NCBI GenBank assembly: GCA_041906145.1
Contig: JAYRJU010000001.1
Span: 806,001 to 870,000, forward strand
Length of the DNA: 64,000 bases
Reading direction: 5' to 3'
DNA from: SHVO01 sp041906145
GTDB lineage: Bacteria > Pseudomonadota > Alphaproteobacteria > Rhodospirillales > Rhodospirillaceae
Part shown: positions 49,076 to 58,258 of the stretch, piece after piece
How positions within the stretch are numbered: the stretch's first letter is position 1
Layout: every line of letters starts with the position of its first letter
The notes under the pieces: generated by a model
Told to the model about the DNA's origin: nothing
The model's input: the letters and a program-made list of their open reading frames with translations, nothing else
Database searches by the model: none
Translations under genes and position numbers: made by a program

Positions 49076-49744
49076 GGTCGTGGCGGCCGAGGCGACTGCG
49101 GTCGTGCGGCGGCCCTGATGCTTGCTTACATATTCCGCGAACGCATTGAGCCGGTAGATGAAGGGCTTGCGGGCCTGCTGGCGGTGCGGGCTGTCGGCGT
49201 CACGATAAAACACATGGCTGCCGATGATCGTGGTGGTCTCGTAGTTGCCGGTCCACGACGGGCGCACATGATCGGCGTGATACCAGAGGGCGCCGCCGGT
49301 CGGATCGGGGATCGAGGAATCTTTCTGCAGCATCGCCGCGGCGATCTTCAGCGATGTCCGCCAAGCGTCGGCTTCATACGGCGTGTCGGCGCGGTCGTCG
49401 CAGAACCACGAGAACTGGCACTTATTGAGCGAACCCTGGAAGAAATTCTGCTTCACCACTTCGCAGATGTTCGAGGGGAAGCGGGAATCCATCGCGCGGT
49501 TCATGACCACCTGGGCGACAGCGATACGTCCCGCCATGGTCTCGCTGCGCGCTTCCCAATAGTCGTTGAGCGCCAGGCAGACGAGTTCGTCCTTGGAGAC
49601 GACGACGGACGACAGGTCGATATTGAGGTCGGCCGGGATGTCGGCGGCCCGGGCAGCCGTCGCGCCAGCTGCCGCAAACGCGAGCACAGCCACACACGCG
49701 CGCAGGGCAGCGCCAGCCTGAGAGAGGAAGCTTGATCGGATCAC
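49022..49744 (-). CDS. SleB-like cell wall hydrolase
   Basis: The 240-residue protein has a signal peptide (ending ATAARA) and a Hydrolase_2/SleB domain: CLALNDYWEARSETMAGRI with the catalytic Glu, AQVVMNRAMDSRFPSN, and FSWFCDDR. Members are lytic transglycosylase-like enzymes acting on peptidoglycan in the periplasm. The GTG at 49744 is chosen for its AAGGAAG site seven bases upstream and because the signal peptide starts there; the frame stays open about 79 codons further up. The end overlaps the YgjP gene by 54 bases. Confidence 0.88.
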   Translation of the reverse strand: MIRSSFLSQAGAALRACVAVLAFAAAGATAARAADIPADLNIDLSSVVVSKDELVCLALNDYWEARSETMAGRIAVAQVVMNRAMDSRFPSNICEVVKQNFFQGSLNKCQFSWFCDDRADTPYEADAWRTSLKIAAAMLQKDSSIPDPTGGALWYHADHVRPSWTGNYETTTIIGSHVFYRDADSPHRQQARKPFIYRLNAFAEYVSKHQGRRTTAVASAATTSTVPMQRGAVPVQPIAR

Positions 49745-50374
49745 AGCACGTCTTCCTTGTCTAAATCGACAGAGCACCGCCGCCGGGATGTGAACGCCCG
49801 TTGTATCGTCGTGTTCCCTGTGATCTCGGCCAGCTCCGGTTGTGTGCTGGCTCTCGTTGGTAACTAAACTCCCGGTCCGCAAATCAGAGCGTCTCTCCCC
49901 ACTCTCCGCGGTCGGCCCTCCTTCCTGGAGGTGCGCCTTTGTGTTGGGCGGATAATTGGGAACGAGCGAACACCCTGACAACCCAAATATTCTTGCGTGA
50001 ATATGGTTAAAAGGGGATCGATCGTTGCTTTGTTTGCTGTAATCCCGTCATGATCTGTCCTCATTGAAATTAAATTACGCATTTACATCGCTTAAGAGCA
50101 GCGGCGTCGGCGAAATTTCGGACTGTATTTCAGTACGTTGAGGGGCGGCCGGAGATGTTAACTATTGTGACAGCCTAAACGGCCGAAAGCGGCGAAATTC
50201 GAAAGAAAATTTCAAAGAAAGATCGCTTTTTCGGGCCTTTTTGTGGCTATCCACACAGAGAAAGCGTGATTTCATTGGGAGTCGCGCCACTCTTCCGCGC
50301 AAAAGCCCAATAAAATAAGCCTCAGCCCGACGCGGCGGGCCCGCGCCGGTGGCGCAAATCGGGGGCGTTTGGCT
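49745..50374. other. Gene-free interval upstream of the wall hydrolase
   Basis: This 630-base stretch lies between the hydrolase start and the end of the penicillin-binding protein gene, both leftward. It is AT-richer at 49980-50260. A TTAACCAT on the minus strand (50010-50003) matches a CtrA half-site, and CCTCC-TTCCT-GGAGG at 49917-49931 can form a hairpin in the transcript leader. No coding frame, tRNA or clear terminator is supported. Confidence 0.5.
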
Positions 50375-52312
50375 TTAGCTTTTGAAGACTGAGAGGAAGC
50401 GGCCGATGAAGTCCTCGTTCTCCGGCTCCATGCCGGGCAGAACGTGCGGCTGATGGCCGACATGGGCCTCGGTCATGACGTCACGCCAGATGAGCGCTGG
50501 CAAACCACCCCCGGTGACACCCTTCATGTTCGCGCCCTCGTCGTTTCCGACCCAGACGCCCGCCACGAAGTCGGCGGTGAAGCCCATCATCCAGGCGTCG
50601 CGGAAGTCCGAGCTGGTGCCTGTTTTACCAGCCGCCGGAAACCCAAAAGCCGCGGCGGTGCCGGTGCCCTGGGTGATCACCTGGGTCATCATATGATTCA
50701 TCGTAGCGACGACCTGCGGCTCCATAACGCGGCCAAAGCCCCCGCCGCCGCGCTTATAAAGGATCTTCCCGGCGCGGTCGGTGATCATGGTGATCGCATA
50801 GGGCGTGACGCCAAAACCGCCGTTGGCGAAGGGCGTATAGGCCCCAGACAACTCGAGCAGCGTGACCTCACCTGAACCGAGCGCGAGCGAAAGTTCGGGC
50901 TTCAGATCTTCCGAGATCCCCAAGCGATGGGCCGTGTCGACAATCGCGCGCGGGCCGACAAACTGCGCGAGGCGGACCGCGGCGGTGTTCAGCGACTTGA
51001 ACAATGCGCGCTCGACAGTGACGGGACCTTCGTAGGTCTTGGTGAAATTCTGGGGTTTCCATTTACCGATTTTGATCGGCGCGTCGGTGACCATGTCGTC
51101 CGGCCGGTAGCCGGCCTCGACGGCGGCGACATAAACGAAGGGTTTGAAGGCCGAACCCGGTTGGCGCAGGGCTTGCGTCGCACGGTTAAACTGACTTTCG
51201 CCGTAGTCCTTGCCGCCCACCATGGCGCGCACGGCGCCGTCGGTGTTAAGCACGACAATCGCGCCTTGCTCGACTTTCAGCTTCTCACCTGATTTATCCA
51301 GGTGCTTGGTCAGGATCTTTTCCGAGGCGGTCTGCAGGCGGCCGTCGAGGGTCGTGTAGATGACGAGGTCGCGGTCGACCGACCCCACATAGTCTTCGGC
51401 CTGCGAGACGACCCAATCGGCGAAATAGCGGCCGTAAACCGTCGGGTTGATCACGCTTTTGAGCGCACGGCTGGCGTTCTTCAGCGCCGTCTGGCCTTGC
51501 TCGGGTGTCAGCACGCCCGTGTCGACCATCGTCGACAACACGACTTCTGTCCGCGTCTTCGCGAGGTCCGGGTCACGCACGGGATTGTAGCGCGACGGCG
51601 CCTTGAGAAGGCCGGCGAGCATGGCCGCCTGATAGACCGTAAGGTCCTTGGCTTTTTTTCCGAAGTAACGGTCGGCGGCGGCTTCGATCCCGTAAGTCCC
51701 GGAGCCGAAGTACACACGGTTTAGATAGAGCGCGAGAATCTCGTCCTTCGTAAAGCGCTGCTCAAGCTTGAGCGCGAGCAGCGCTTCCTTAATTTTGCGG
51801 GCCAACGTGCGGTCCGGCGTGAGGAACAGGTTTTTGGCGACCTGCTGGGTGATGGTGGAACCGCCCTGCGCCACTTCGCCGGCTTGAAGGTTCACCCAGA
51901 CGGCGCGGGCCAGCCCGCGCGGATCGACGCCGTGATGTTCATAAAAGCGCCGGTCCTCGACCGCGATCACCGCGCCGGGCACATGCGGCGGCAGCTTGCG
52001 CAGATCGATCGCGGGACCATAGATGTCGCCGAAGCTCGCGATTTCCCAGGAATTGGCGTCAACCACTTTGATATTGGGACGCCGGGTAAGTACGGCTTCG
52101 TCGACCGCCGGCAGGTCGAGCGCAAAAAAACCGAGGACTCCGGCGCCAACCGCCCCGAGAAGAATGAGGGCCGCGAGCGCGTTGGTGAATAGGAGCCCTG
52201 CGAGCGCGAGACCCCGGCGGGACTTCACGCCCTTGCCGGACTTCTTGCGGACGGGCGCCTCGTCTGCGCCGCCGGTCTCGCCGCCGTCCTGGGACTTGCG
52301 CCGCTTAGCCAT
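50375..52312 (-). CDS. Class A penicillin-binding protein 1A family
   Basis: The 645-residue bifunctional enzyme has a membrane helix near residue 45, a GT51 glycosyltransferase domain with catalytic Glu in AVEDRRFYEHHGVDPRG and GGSTITQQVAKNLF, and a transpeptidase domain with Ser in QPGSAFKPF (SxxK), SLNTAA-type SxN and KTGTSSDFRD. It builds and cross-links peptidoglycan in the periplasm. Length is shorter than E. coli PBP1A, which has an extra OB domain. It is divergent from the H1-like gene. Confidence 0.94.
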   Translation of the reverse strand: MAKRRKSQDGGETGGADEAPVRKKSGKGVKSRRGLALAGLLFTNALAALILLGAVGAGVLGFFALDLPAVDEAVLTRRPNIKVVDANSWEIASFGDIYGPAIDLRKLPPHVPGAVIAVEDRRFYEHHGVDPRGLARAVWVNLQAGEVAQGGSTITQQVAKNLFLTPDRTLARKIKEALLALKLEQRFTKDEILALYLNRVYFGSGTYGIEAAADRYFGKKAKDLTVYQAAMLAGLLKAPSRYNPVRDPDLAKTRTEVVLSTMVDTGVLTPEQGQTALKNASRALKSVINPTVYGRYFADWVVSQAEDYVGSVDRDLVIYTTLDGRLQTASEKILTKHLDKSGEKLKVEQGAIVVLNTDGAVRAMVGGKDYGESQFNRATQALRQPGSAFKPFVYVAAVEAGYRPDDMVTDAPIKIGKWKPQNFTKTYEGPVTVERALFKSLNTAAVRLAQFVGPRAIVDTAHRLGISEDLKPELSLALGSGEVTLLELSGAYTPFANGGFGVTPYAITMITDRAGKILYKRGGGGFGRVMEPQVVATMNHMMTQVITQGTGTAAAFGFPAAGKTGTSSDFRDAWMMGFTADFVAGVWVGNDEGANMKGVTGGGLPALIWRDVMTEAHVGHQPHVLPGMEPENEDFIGRFLSVFKS

Positions 52313-52416
52313 GATCGAGCATGTGAAAAAGAACCCCTGACAGGCGCGGTTTTGAAGGCTAAATACGGCGGATTAAGGGCTATCATATCATAAAACCCCA
52401 CGTCCGAGGTGCTCCC

Positions 52417-52797
52417 ATGGCGAAGACCAAGAAGAAAGCCGCGAAGAAACAAACCGGCAAAGCCGCCAAGAAGAAGACAGGCGCGAAGCGAGCCCCGGCG
52501 GCGAAGGCGCGCGGGAAGAGCAGTGTCAGGAAGAGCGCCGCGAAGAAGAGCCCCTCAAAAAAACGCGCCGTTAAGAAGTCCGCCGCCGACGGCGTGCGCC
52601 TTGGCGTATCGCTGGAACTAGATGCCCGGTTGCGTAATCTCGCCGTCCAGATGGACCTGAGCCTCGAAGAGGTCCTGATCCAGGCGATGACCGAGTTCGC
52701 CGATAATTGGGAAGATCACATGCGGACCGTCCGCAATCTCGGCGCCGGCGATGACCGCATGCAGCTCGCCGTCCCGGACGACGACAACACACCGTAA
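52417..52797 (+). CDS. Histone-H1-like basic tail fused to a ribbon-helix-helix-like domain
   Basis: Residues about 1-62 are almost all lysine and alanine with KKKA and AAKK repeats, like the C-terminal tails of bacterial H1 homologues. Residues about 65-110 (LGVSLELDARLRNLAVQMDLSLEEVLIQAM) have the beta-strand plus two-helix pattern of a ribbon-helix-helix DNA-binding domain. The basic tail would bind DNA backbone and the RHH domain could give dimerisation or specificity. The combination suggests a nucleoid protein, which is inference. Confidence 0.7.
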   Translation: MAKTKKKAAKKQTGKAAKKKTGAKRAPAAKARGKSSVRKSAAKKSPSKKRAVKKSAADGVRLGVSLELDARLRNLAVQMDLSLEEVLIQAMTEFADNWEDHMRTVRNLGAGDDRMQLAVPDDDNTP

Positions 52798-52817
52798 GGT
52801 CGCGGCGCGGGAAGAGC

Positions 52818-53972
52818 TCACATAACCAGCGTGAAGCTTTTCCCGCCGAGCACATTGCCGTTCGCCACCACTTCGACCTTATGAGCGCCTGGGTAGTAGA
52901 CCCGGGTGGTGATGCGCTTGATGGCGTGTTTGCGCACAAGCTCGATCGTTTCGCCCGCTTCCAGCGCGAAGGCCTTCCATTTGAAGACCTTCGCCGAAGT
53001 TCCGCTCTTCTTGCGGTGATGCAGCACATAGTCGAGCACGATCTTCTGCGGAACCTTCGCTGTGCTCTTTAAACGCACCTTCAGAGTCAGTGCATTCCCG
53101 AACGTAAGCTTCGCCGGGCTCACAGCGAACTCCATCAAATCCAGTTTGACGGATGGCGCATAGCCAAGCGCTGTCAACGTGGCGCGGTGACCAGCTTTGA
53201 TCAGTGTACGGCAGGCATGCCGGATCAGTCGTGTGCGCTCGGTGGTGGCATCCTTCAGCCAACGGCCCGCGAGCGCAGCGACGAGATCCGGGTGATCCTT
53301 TGCGATATCGTTCAAGCTGTTGGCTACCGAACGGCGCACATATTCGGAAGGATCGTCACGCAGCGCCTCCAATAGCGGAAGGATCGGCGCGGGGTCCTTT
53401 ACAAAGGCCTTCAGTTGCATGCCCCACGGAAGCCGGGGTCGCGTGCCTTCCGATACCAGGCGGCGGACGTGCTCGTTCTTATCCTTCGACCATTCCGCGA
53501 GGATCTTGAGTGTTTCCTTCGGGTAAGCGTGCACGAATGGCCGGATCGCGAATTCGGAGGTGCTGCGGATCGTAAGCTCGCGCAGCGCCGCGAGCGAATC
53601 CTTCAGATGCCCGAGACCCTGCGCGGCGACATATTCGCCAAACGGCAAGATCGCCCAACCGGCAATGCCTTTCTTGGCGTCCTCATCAAGCGCGCCATTC
53701 GCGCGCAACGGACGCAGCGCCGCGGTTAAGGTGCGAAGCGCCTTCGGGACATCCTTGGGAAGATGAGTGCCGAGCGCTTTGGCGATCTGATGGGATCGCT
53801 GCTTGAGTTCAAGCGCGGGGAAATTCGTGAGCGCTTCCGCCGCAAAACCCTTTTTATCGAACGCCGGCCAAACGCGGTGGAGATGGTAGGCCATATCCTC
53901 CACCAGCGCCTTGTTGAAGAAGTCCTTGAACGCCGATGGCGTTGGCTCGGTGCGCGCTTTTGAATCCGGCAA
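52818..53972 (-). CDS. AlkD-like DNA alkylation repair protein (HEAT repeats)
   Basis: The 384-residue protein is built of helical repeats typical of the AlkD/DNA_alkylation family (VRRLVSEGTRPRLPWGMQLK contains the RLPWG core, EYVRRSVANSLNDIAKDHP is a HEAT unit). AlkC/AlkD enzymes excise N3- and N7-alkylated purines. A C-terminal beta-rich domain of about 110 residues (KLTFGNALTLKVRLKS) follows, as in AlkC-type members. No ATG is available near the conserved N-terminus, so a TTG at 53972 is used; the next ATG would remove 26 residues. Confidence 0.8.
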   Translation of the reverse strand: MPDSKARTEPTPSAFKDFFNKALVEDMAYHLHRVWPAFDKKGFAAEALTNFPALELKQRSHQIAKALGTHLPKDVPKALRTLTAALRPLRANGALDEDAKKGIAGWAILPFGEYVAAQGLGHLKDSLAALRELTIRSTSEFAIRPFVHAYPKETLKILAEWSKDKNEHVRRLVSEGTRPRLPWGMQLKAFVKDPAPILPLLEALRDDPSEYVRRSVANSLNDIAKDHPDLVAALAGRWLKDATTERTRLIRHACRTLIKAGHRATLTALGYAPSVKLDLMEFAVSPAKLTFGNALTLKVRLKSTAKVPQKIVLDYVLHHRKKSGTSAKVFKWKAFALEAGETIELVRKHAIKRITTRVYYPGAHKVEVVANGNVLGGKSFTLVM

Positions 53973-53987
53973 CCTGATGTCCCCAAA

Positions 53988-54017
53988 TAAAAAGGGAGGA
54001 GCGCGGCTCCTCCCTTT
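53988..54017 (-). terminator. Rho-independent terminator after the NHL-repeat gene
   Basis: A perfect 12-base stem (53991-54002 with 54006-54017) with a three-base loop runs into TTTTTATTT on the minus strand, 24 bases past the NHL-gene stop. Confidence 0.9.
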
Positions 54018-54040
54018 CGATTCTAACGGTCTTTCGCGAT

Positions 54041-55183
54041 TTATTTAATCGGCGTATTGGGCGCGAACTTCTGGACACGGTGCCCACCCGCCTCGCCGGT
54101 GAAAACATTACCTTTCGAGTCCGTGGTGATCACATGCAGGCGGGAGAATTCGCCGGCATAGGTCCCTTGACGGCCAAAGGTGCGCACTTCCTGACCGTTA
54201 TCGCGGCTTACAATACGCACGGTTTCGAAGTTGCCGTCCGCGATGACAAGGTAGCTCTGCGCCTTATCCTGCCAGATCGCCATGTCGGCGACGCGGCCCG
54301 GGATGCGTTGATCGAGGTTCGGCATGTTGTAGAGGAACTCCTTCACGAACTTGCCGCTGCTTTCGAAAACCTGAATGCGCTGATTCTGACGATCACAGGC
54401 ATACACCAAGCCGTCGTTGGCGCGCACGACGCAGTGCACCGTTTCCATCTGGTCGGGCAGGTTGGTCTTCGCATTGACGCCGGGCTTTTCCTTATCCGTC
54501 GGCGCATTGCCGTAAGCGCCCCACATGCGTTTGAACGCGCCGGTCTTGGCGTCATAGACGATGACGCGGTGATTCACATATCCGTCGGCGATATAGGCTT
54601 CCTCGCCCTTGGCGTCGAACACGATCTTCGGCGCTTTGGCGAGCTGGTTCTTGTCGAGACTGCCCTTGGTCGCGCCGGGCTTGCCGAGTTGAAACAGGAA
54701 CTTGCCGTCACGCGTGAACTTGATCGCATGGCCGTCCGCCCTGGTGCGATCGGGCTTTCCGTCCGCCCCGAGCGGGCCATCGCCATTGCCCAAAATCCAG
54801 ACGTTGCCTTGCGGATCGACGGTCACGCCATGTTCGCTTGACGGCCAATCGTACCCCTGGCCAGGCCCGCCCCACGCGGCGACGACTTTACCGTCGGGAC
54901 TAAACGCGATCACCGGCGGCGCGGCGACGCAGCACGGCGCGGCCGGCGGCGTGCGCGCGGCCTTGGTTTCACGCGCCGTCAATGTGCGCGGGCGATGGAT
55001 CACCCACACATTGTCCTGGGCATCCACGGCGAGGCCGGAGATCTCGCCAAGCACCCAGTTGTTGGGCAGCGTCTGCGGCCAGAATGGATCAACTTTAAAT
55101 TCAGGCGCCGCATCGGCGGCGATTACGGGCGCTGCAACACCGAGCGTGAGTGCAAACGCAAAGAATGAGTGAAGAATACGCAT
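54041..55183 (-). CDS. Exported NHL-repeat beta-propeller (peptidyl-amidating-lyase-like)
   Basis: After a signal peptide (ending APVIA-ADA) the 380-residue protein forms about six NHL-type blades: VNHRVIVYDAKTGAFKRMWG, CDRQNQRIQVFESSGKFVKEF and HRVQKFAPN show the repeat. The overall pattern resembles peptidyl-alpha-hydroxyglycine alpha-amidating lyase homologues of bacteria, whose role is not known. It is the last gene of the exported locus, 85 bases after the TonB receptor stop, with terminators on both sides. Confidence 0.8.
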   Translation of the reverse strand: MRILHSFFAFALTLGVAAPVIAADAAPEFKVDPFWPQTLPNNWVLGEISGLAVDAQDNVWVIHRPRTLTARETKAARTPPAAPCCVAAPPVIAFSPDGKVVAAWGGPGQGYDWPSSEHGVTVDPQGNVWILGNGDGPLGADGKPDRTRADGHAIKFTRDGKFLFQLGKPGATKGSLDKNQLAKAPKIVFDAKGEEAYIADGYVNHRVIVYDAKTGAFKRMWGAYGNAPTDKEKPGVNAKTNLPDQMETVHCVVRANDGLVYACDRQNQRIQVFESSGKFVKEFLYNMPNLDQRIPGRVADMAIWQDKAQSYLVIADGNFETVRIVSRDNGQEVRTFGRQGTYAGEFSRLHVITTDSKGNVFTGEAGGHRVQKFAPNTPIK

Positions 55184-55222
55184 GGCCGGGTCCCTCCCCT
55201 AGGTTCCGATCATTATAGAAAA

Positions 55223-55251
55223 AAAAGGAGGGGCTTTTGGCCCCTCCTTTT
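55223..55251 (-). terminator. Rho-independent terminator of the TonB-dependent receptor
   Basis: A perfect 12-base stem (55223-55234 with 55240-55251) closes a five-base loop and runs into T's on the minus strand, 17 bases past the receptor stop and before the NHL gene. The NHL gene therefore probably has its own promoter or relies on read-through. Confidence 0.9.
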
Positions 55252-55268
55252 GCGAGTTCCCGATCTTT

Positions 55269-58136
55269 TTACATCCGGAAGCGGATGCCCGCGCGGAACA
55301 CGCGGCCAAGCGCGTCGTAGACGCCTTGGTTAGTGGAAATGGTGCCGTAGGCGCTGCCCGCGGGGCCACCCGGAACGATCACCGGATCCTTATTGGTCAA
55401 ATTCTTGACGTTAAGGAACGTTTCGACATCGAGACCGTCATCGCCATAACTGCTGAGTTTGTAGGCGATATTGGTGTCCCAATAGAACGCCCCCGCCAGA
55501 TGGTTGTTGTTTATGGTGCGGTTGCTAGCCGTAGAGGTGGGGCAGCCCGTGGTGCACTCTATATTTGAGTTCAAGATCGTGCCACTGCTGACACCGCGAC
55601 CCGTCAAAGTGAACGTCAACGGATCGTTGGAATAGCTGGCCGAGATTCGATAGGTCCAGCTTGGCGTTTCATCGCCATCATTTTGGCCGGCGGTATCCGT
55701 CGGCGCGACGATGCCGTCATTCTCGTAGTTCTTGATGTAGTGAGATGCGAGGAGGCGGAGTGAGAGATTACCGTTCATGCTGTCGCTAATATCCGACAGT
55801 GCCATGCGATAGCTCACGTCGAAGTCGACACCACGCGCTTCCTTGAGGGCAAGATTGAAAGGCGAAATCGAAATACGTGAAATGATCGGCGCCCCGCCAG
55901 GACTCGTGCCGCGCGTGATTGCCGAGCAGTATTGTTGGATGCCTTCGAAGCAGAAATCGACGATCTGCTGGGCATTCACGGTACCGATGGCGCCTTTGAT
56001 CTTGATGTTGAAGTAGTCAACCGACGCCTGGAAGCCCGACAGGAAGCTGGGCTGAACAACGACGCCAAGGCCGAGAGTCTTCGCTTTTTCAGGATCTAGA
56101 TTGAGATTGCCGGTATTAAAGCCGGTGTATTGGATCGACTGGCGGCCGTTGAACGGATCGATGACGGTGTTGGTGTTCGACGTGCCGGCTGCGAACAGCT
56201 CCTGGAGATTCGGCGCGCGGATATCGCGGGAATAGGTGCCCCGAAGACGGATGTCCGGAACTGGCGACCACGTCGAGCCGACCTTGTAGGTCGTCACGAA
56301 ACCAGACGTCGAATAGTCGGTGAAGCGCACGGCCGCGTTCAGGTCGAGTTGCTGTTCAATCAGCGGCACGACCGTTTCGATGAAACCTTCGGTCACGTTG
56401 TACTTACCGAAACTCGGGAGAAAATTGCCCACGAACCAGCCTGACCGATAAGCCGGATCGACATCGCCCGAGACCTTCTCGATGCGGTGTTCCCCGCCGA
56501 ACGCCAAGGAGACGGGACCTGCCCAAAGGTCGAACGGTTCGCCCGAGACCGAAAACGCGCCCACGTCCTGTGCGAAGCGTTGATTGCGGTACGGATCGTC
56601 GATCAGATAGTCAAGCGCCGCCTGGCTGTTGACGCCCGTGCCCATGCGATTAAAGGGAACGCAGCGGGGATCGTCGTTGGTGGTGCTGGCGTCGGCATTA
56701 ATGCGGCAGACAATAACGCCCGCAGCGTTGCGAACCGCGTCGGCAGCATTCGCGAGGCGAGCGTTGTTGGTGATATCAACTACGGACTCGTGGGTGCGCG
56801 TGATGCCCTTCTGATAATAGGCGTCCCAAGTCCAGGTCGTATCCATTGCTTCCGTGTCGCCGTTGATGCCGACAACATAGCGCGTGGTGTAGCGGCGGTT
56901 GTCGGTGCGGCGGAGCGGCAGGTCGCCGTTCATGCTGCCCATGTTGAATTGGGTGATGCCGCGAGCATCGAGTTGCGATTTTACGGCTGCCGGGATGAAC
57001 GCGTTGTCCGAGCGGATGATGATGTTCGCCTGATTGAACTGATAACCCGTCACACCGTCGGAATCGGTGTAATTCCAGGACGCTTGGCCAAACACTTCGA
57101 TGTTGTCGGCGATGTCATAACTCACACGTGTGAAAACGCCTTCGCGGTGTTCCGCGGGATCGAGCGCCTGAACGTTGTTGAACTGATTGGACTTCCAATC
57201 ACCGCCGACCATCCACGGATCGAGACGCGTCGAGCCGTAGTTGAACTGATAGGGCGCGCCGCCCGGACCGAAAGCGGTGCCGGCAAGCGCCGTATTCGTG
57301 ATGATGCCGCCGATGGTGGCTTGGCTAAGCGACGCGCCGCAAACATTCAGACGCTCCGGGGCGCCACTGGTGGCGGTATAGGCCGGGTTGTTGATCTGAT
57401 AGCAACCCTGATTGTTCCAGTCGCGGTTGGACGGCACGTTATTAATGCCGTGACGGTCGGCGATTTCGCCGCTGAAGATGATGTGGCCGCGGTCATTCGC
57501 GAAGGGCGTGCCGCCGGCGATGGAGACCTTCCAGTTGGCCCCGTCACCATATGTCGTCAGGCCGCCTTCAACAGCGCCTTTGAGGCCGGTGAAGTCCTTG
57601 TCGAGGATGAAGTTGACGACACCGGAAACGGCGTCCGATCCGTAGGCCGCCGACGCCCCGCCGGTCACGACGTCGACGCGCTCGACCAGCATCTGCGGGA
57701 AATTGTTCACATCGACGATGCTGTTGAGAGTCGAAGGCACCGAGCGTTGTCCATCGATGAGTACCAATGTGCGGTTCGATCCTAGGGCGCGCAAGTTGAT
57801 GGAGTTCACGCCGGCCGTGCCCGACGAGGCCGAGGTGCTGGAGCCTTGCGGCGTGGTCGAGTTGGCGACAGACGGCAGGTCGTTCACAAAGTCAGCAAGG
57901 TTTTCAGACGGGGACTGAAGCAGTTCTTCGATCCCGACGACCGTCAGCGGTGTCGGCGCCTGATAGCCATCGCGTACGACGCGCGTGCCGGTGACGACGA
58001 TTTCATCAACAGGCCCGGTTTGCGCTTGCTGCGCCTGCGCGAAAGCGGGCACAGCCGCGGACATGGCCAGCGCGGTAGCGCTGACCGTCGTTACCAGTGC
58101 GCGACGGCGATGAGTGGTCTTGAAGACTGTAAGCAT
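55269..58136 (-). CDS. TonB-dependent outer-membrane receptor
   Basis: The 955-residue protein has a signal peptide (ending AVPAFA), a TonB-box-like DEIVVTGTRVVRDG, a plug domain (about residues 60-180, TLVLIDGQRSVPST, SAAYGSDAVSGVVNFIL) and a 22-strand-type beta-barrel ending in an aromatic residue region (AGIRFRM). The plug glycine-rich and RVDVVTGGASAAYGSDA segments resemble receptors for carbohydrate or other organic ligands in the Caulobacter/Sphingomonas type. The ligand is unknown. The surrounding exported genes may process what it imports. Confidence 0.92.
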   Translation of the reverse strand: MLTVFKTTHRRRALVTTVSATALAMSAAVPAFAQAQQAQTGPVDEIVVTGTRVVRDGYQAPTPLTVVGIEELLQSPSENLADFVNDLPSVANSTTPQGSSTSASSGTAGVNSINLRALGSNRTLVLIDGQRSVPSTLNSIVDVNNFPQMLVERVDVVTGGASAAYGSDAVSGVVNFILDKDFTGLKGAVEGGLTTYGDGANWKVSIAGGTPFANDRGHIIFSGEIADRHGINNVPSNRDWNNQGCYQINNPAYTATSGAPERLNVCGASLSQATIGGIITNTALAGTAFGPGGAPYQFNYGSTRLDPWMVGGDWKSNQFNNVQALDPAEHREGVFTRVSYDIADNIEVFGQASWNYTDSDGVTGYQFNQANIIIRSDNAFIPAAVKSQLDARGITQFNMGSMNGDLPLRRTDNRRYTTRYVVGINGDTEAMDTTWTWDAYYQKGITRTHESVVDITNNARLANAADAVRNAAGVIVCRINADASTTNDDPRCVPFNRMGTGVNSQAALDYLIDDPYRNQRFAQDVGAFSVSGEPFDLWAGPVSLAFGGEHRIEKVSGDVDPAYRSGWFVGNFLPSFGKYNVTEGFIETVVPLIEQQLDLNAAVRFTDYSTSGFVTTYKVGSTWSPVPDIRLRGTYSRDIRAPNLQELFAAGTSNTNTVIDPFNGRQSIQYTGFNTGNLNLDPEKAKTLGLGVVVQPSFLSGFQASVDYFNIKIKGAIGTVNAQQIVDFCFEGIQQYCSAITRGTSPGGAPIISRISISPFNLALKEARGVDFDVSYRMALSDISDSMNGNLSLRLLASHYIKNYENDGIVAPTDTAGQNDGDETPSWTYRISASYSNDPLTFTLTGRGVSSGTILNSNIECTTGCPTSTASNRTINNNHLAGAFYWDTNIAYKLSSYGDDGLDVETFLNVKNLTNKDPVIVPGGPAGSAYGTISTNQGVYDALGRVFRAGIRFRM

Positions 58137-58258
58137 ATTCCCCCCAGATGTGACAATGAAACGATACTAACCCGGCTTGGTGATCCGGTTTATTTCCCTC
58201 ACCGACCACAGACTTCCCGCGCCCCTAACACGCGAGATGCCTCCAGACGGTTAAAACT

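Noticed and set aside
49981..50260. AT-rich stretch considered as an integration site or horizontally acquired segment.
   Set aside because: No direct repeats, tRNA end, integrase or mobile gene is present; it is better read as a regulatory upstream region.
52430..52600. Short tandem-like AAGAA and GCGAAG repeats.
   Set aside because: They are codons for the Lys/Ala-rich protein tail, not a CRISPR or DNA repeat array.
56487..57785. A 432-codon open frame opposite the TonB receptor.
   Set aside because: Arg/Val-rich low-information translation without motifs; the minus-strand frame has signal peptide, plug and barrel.
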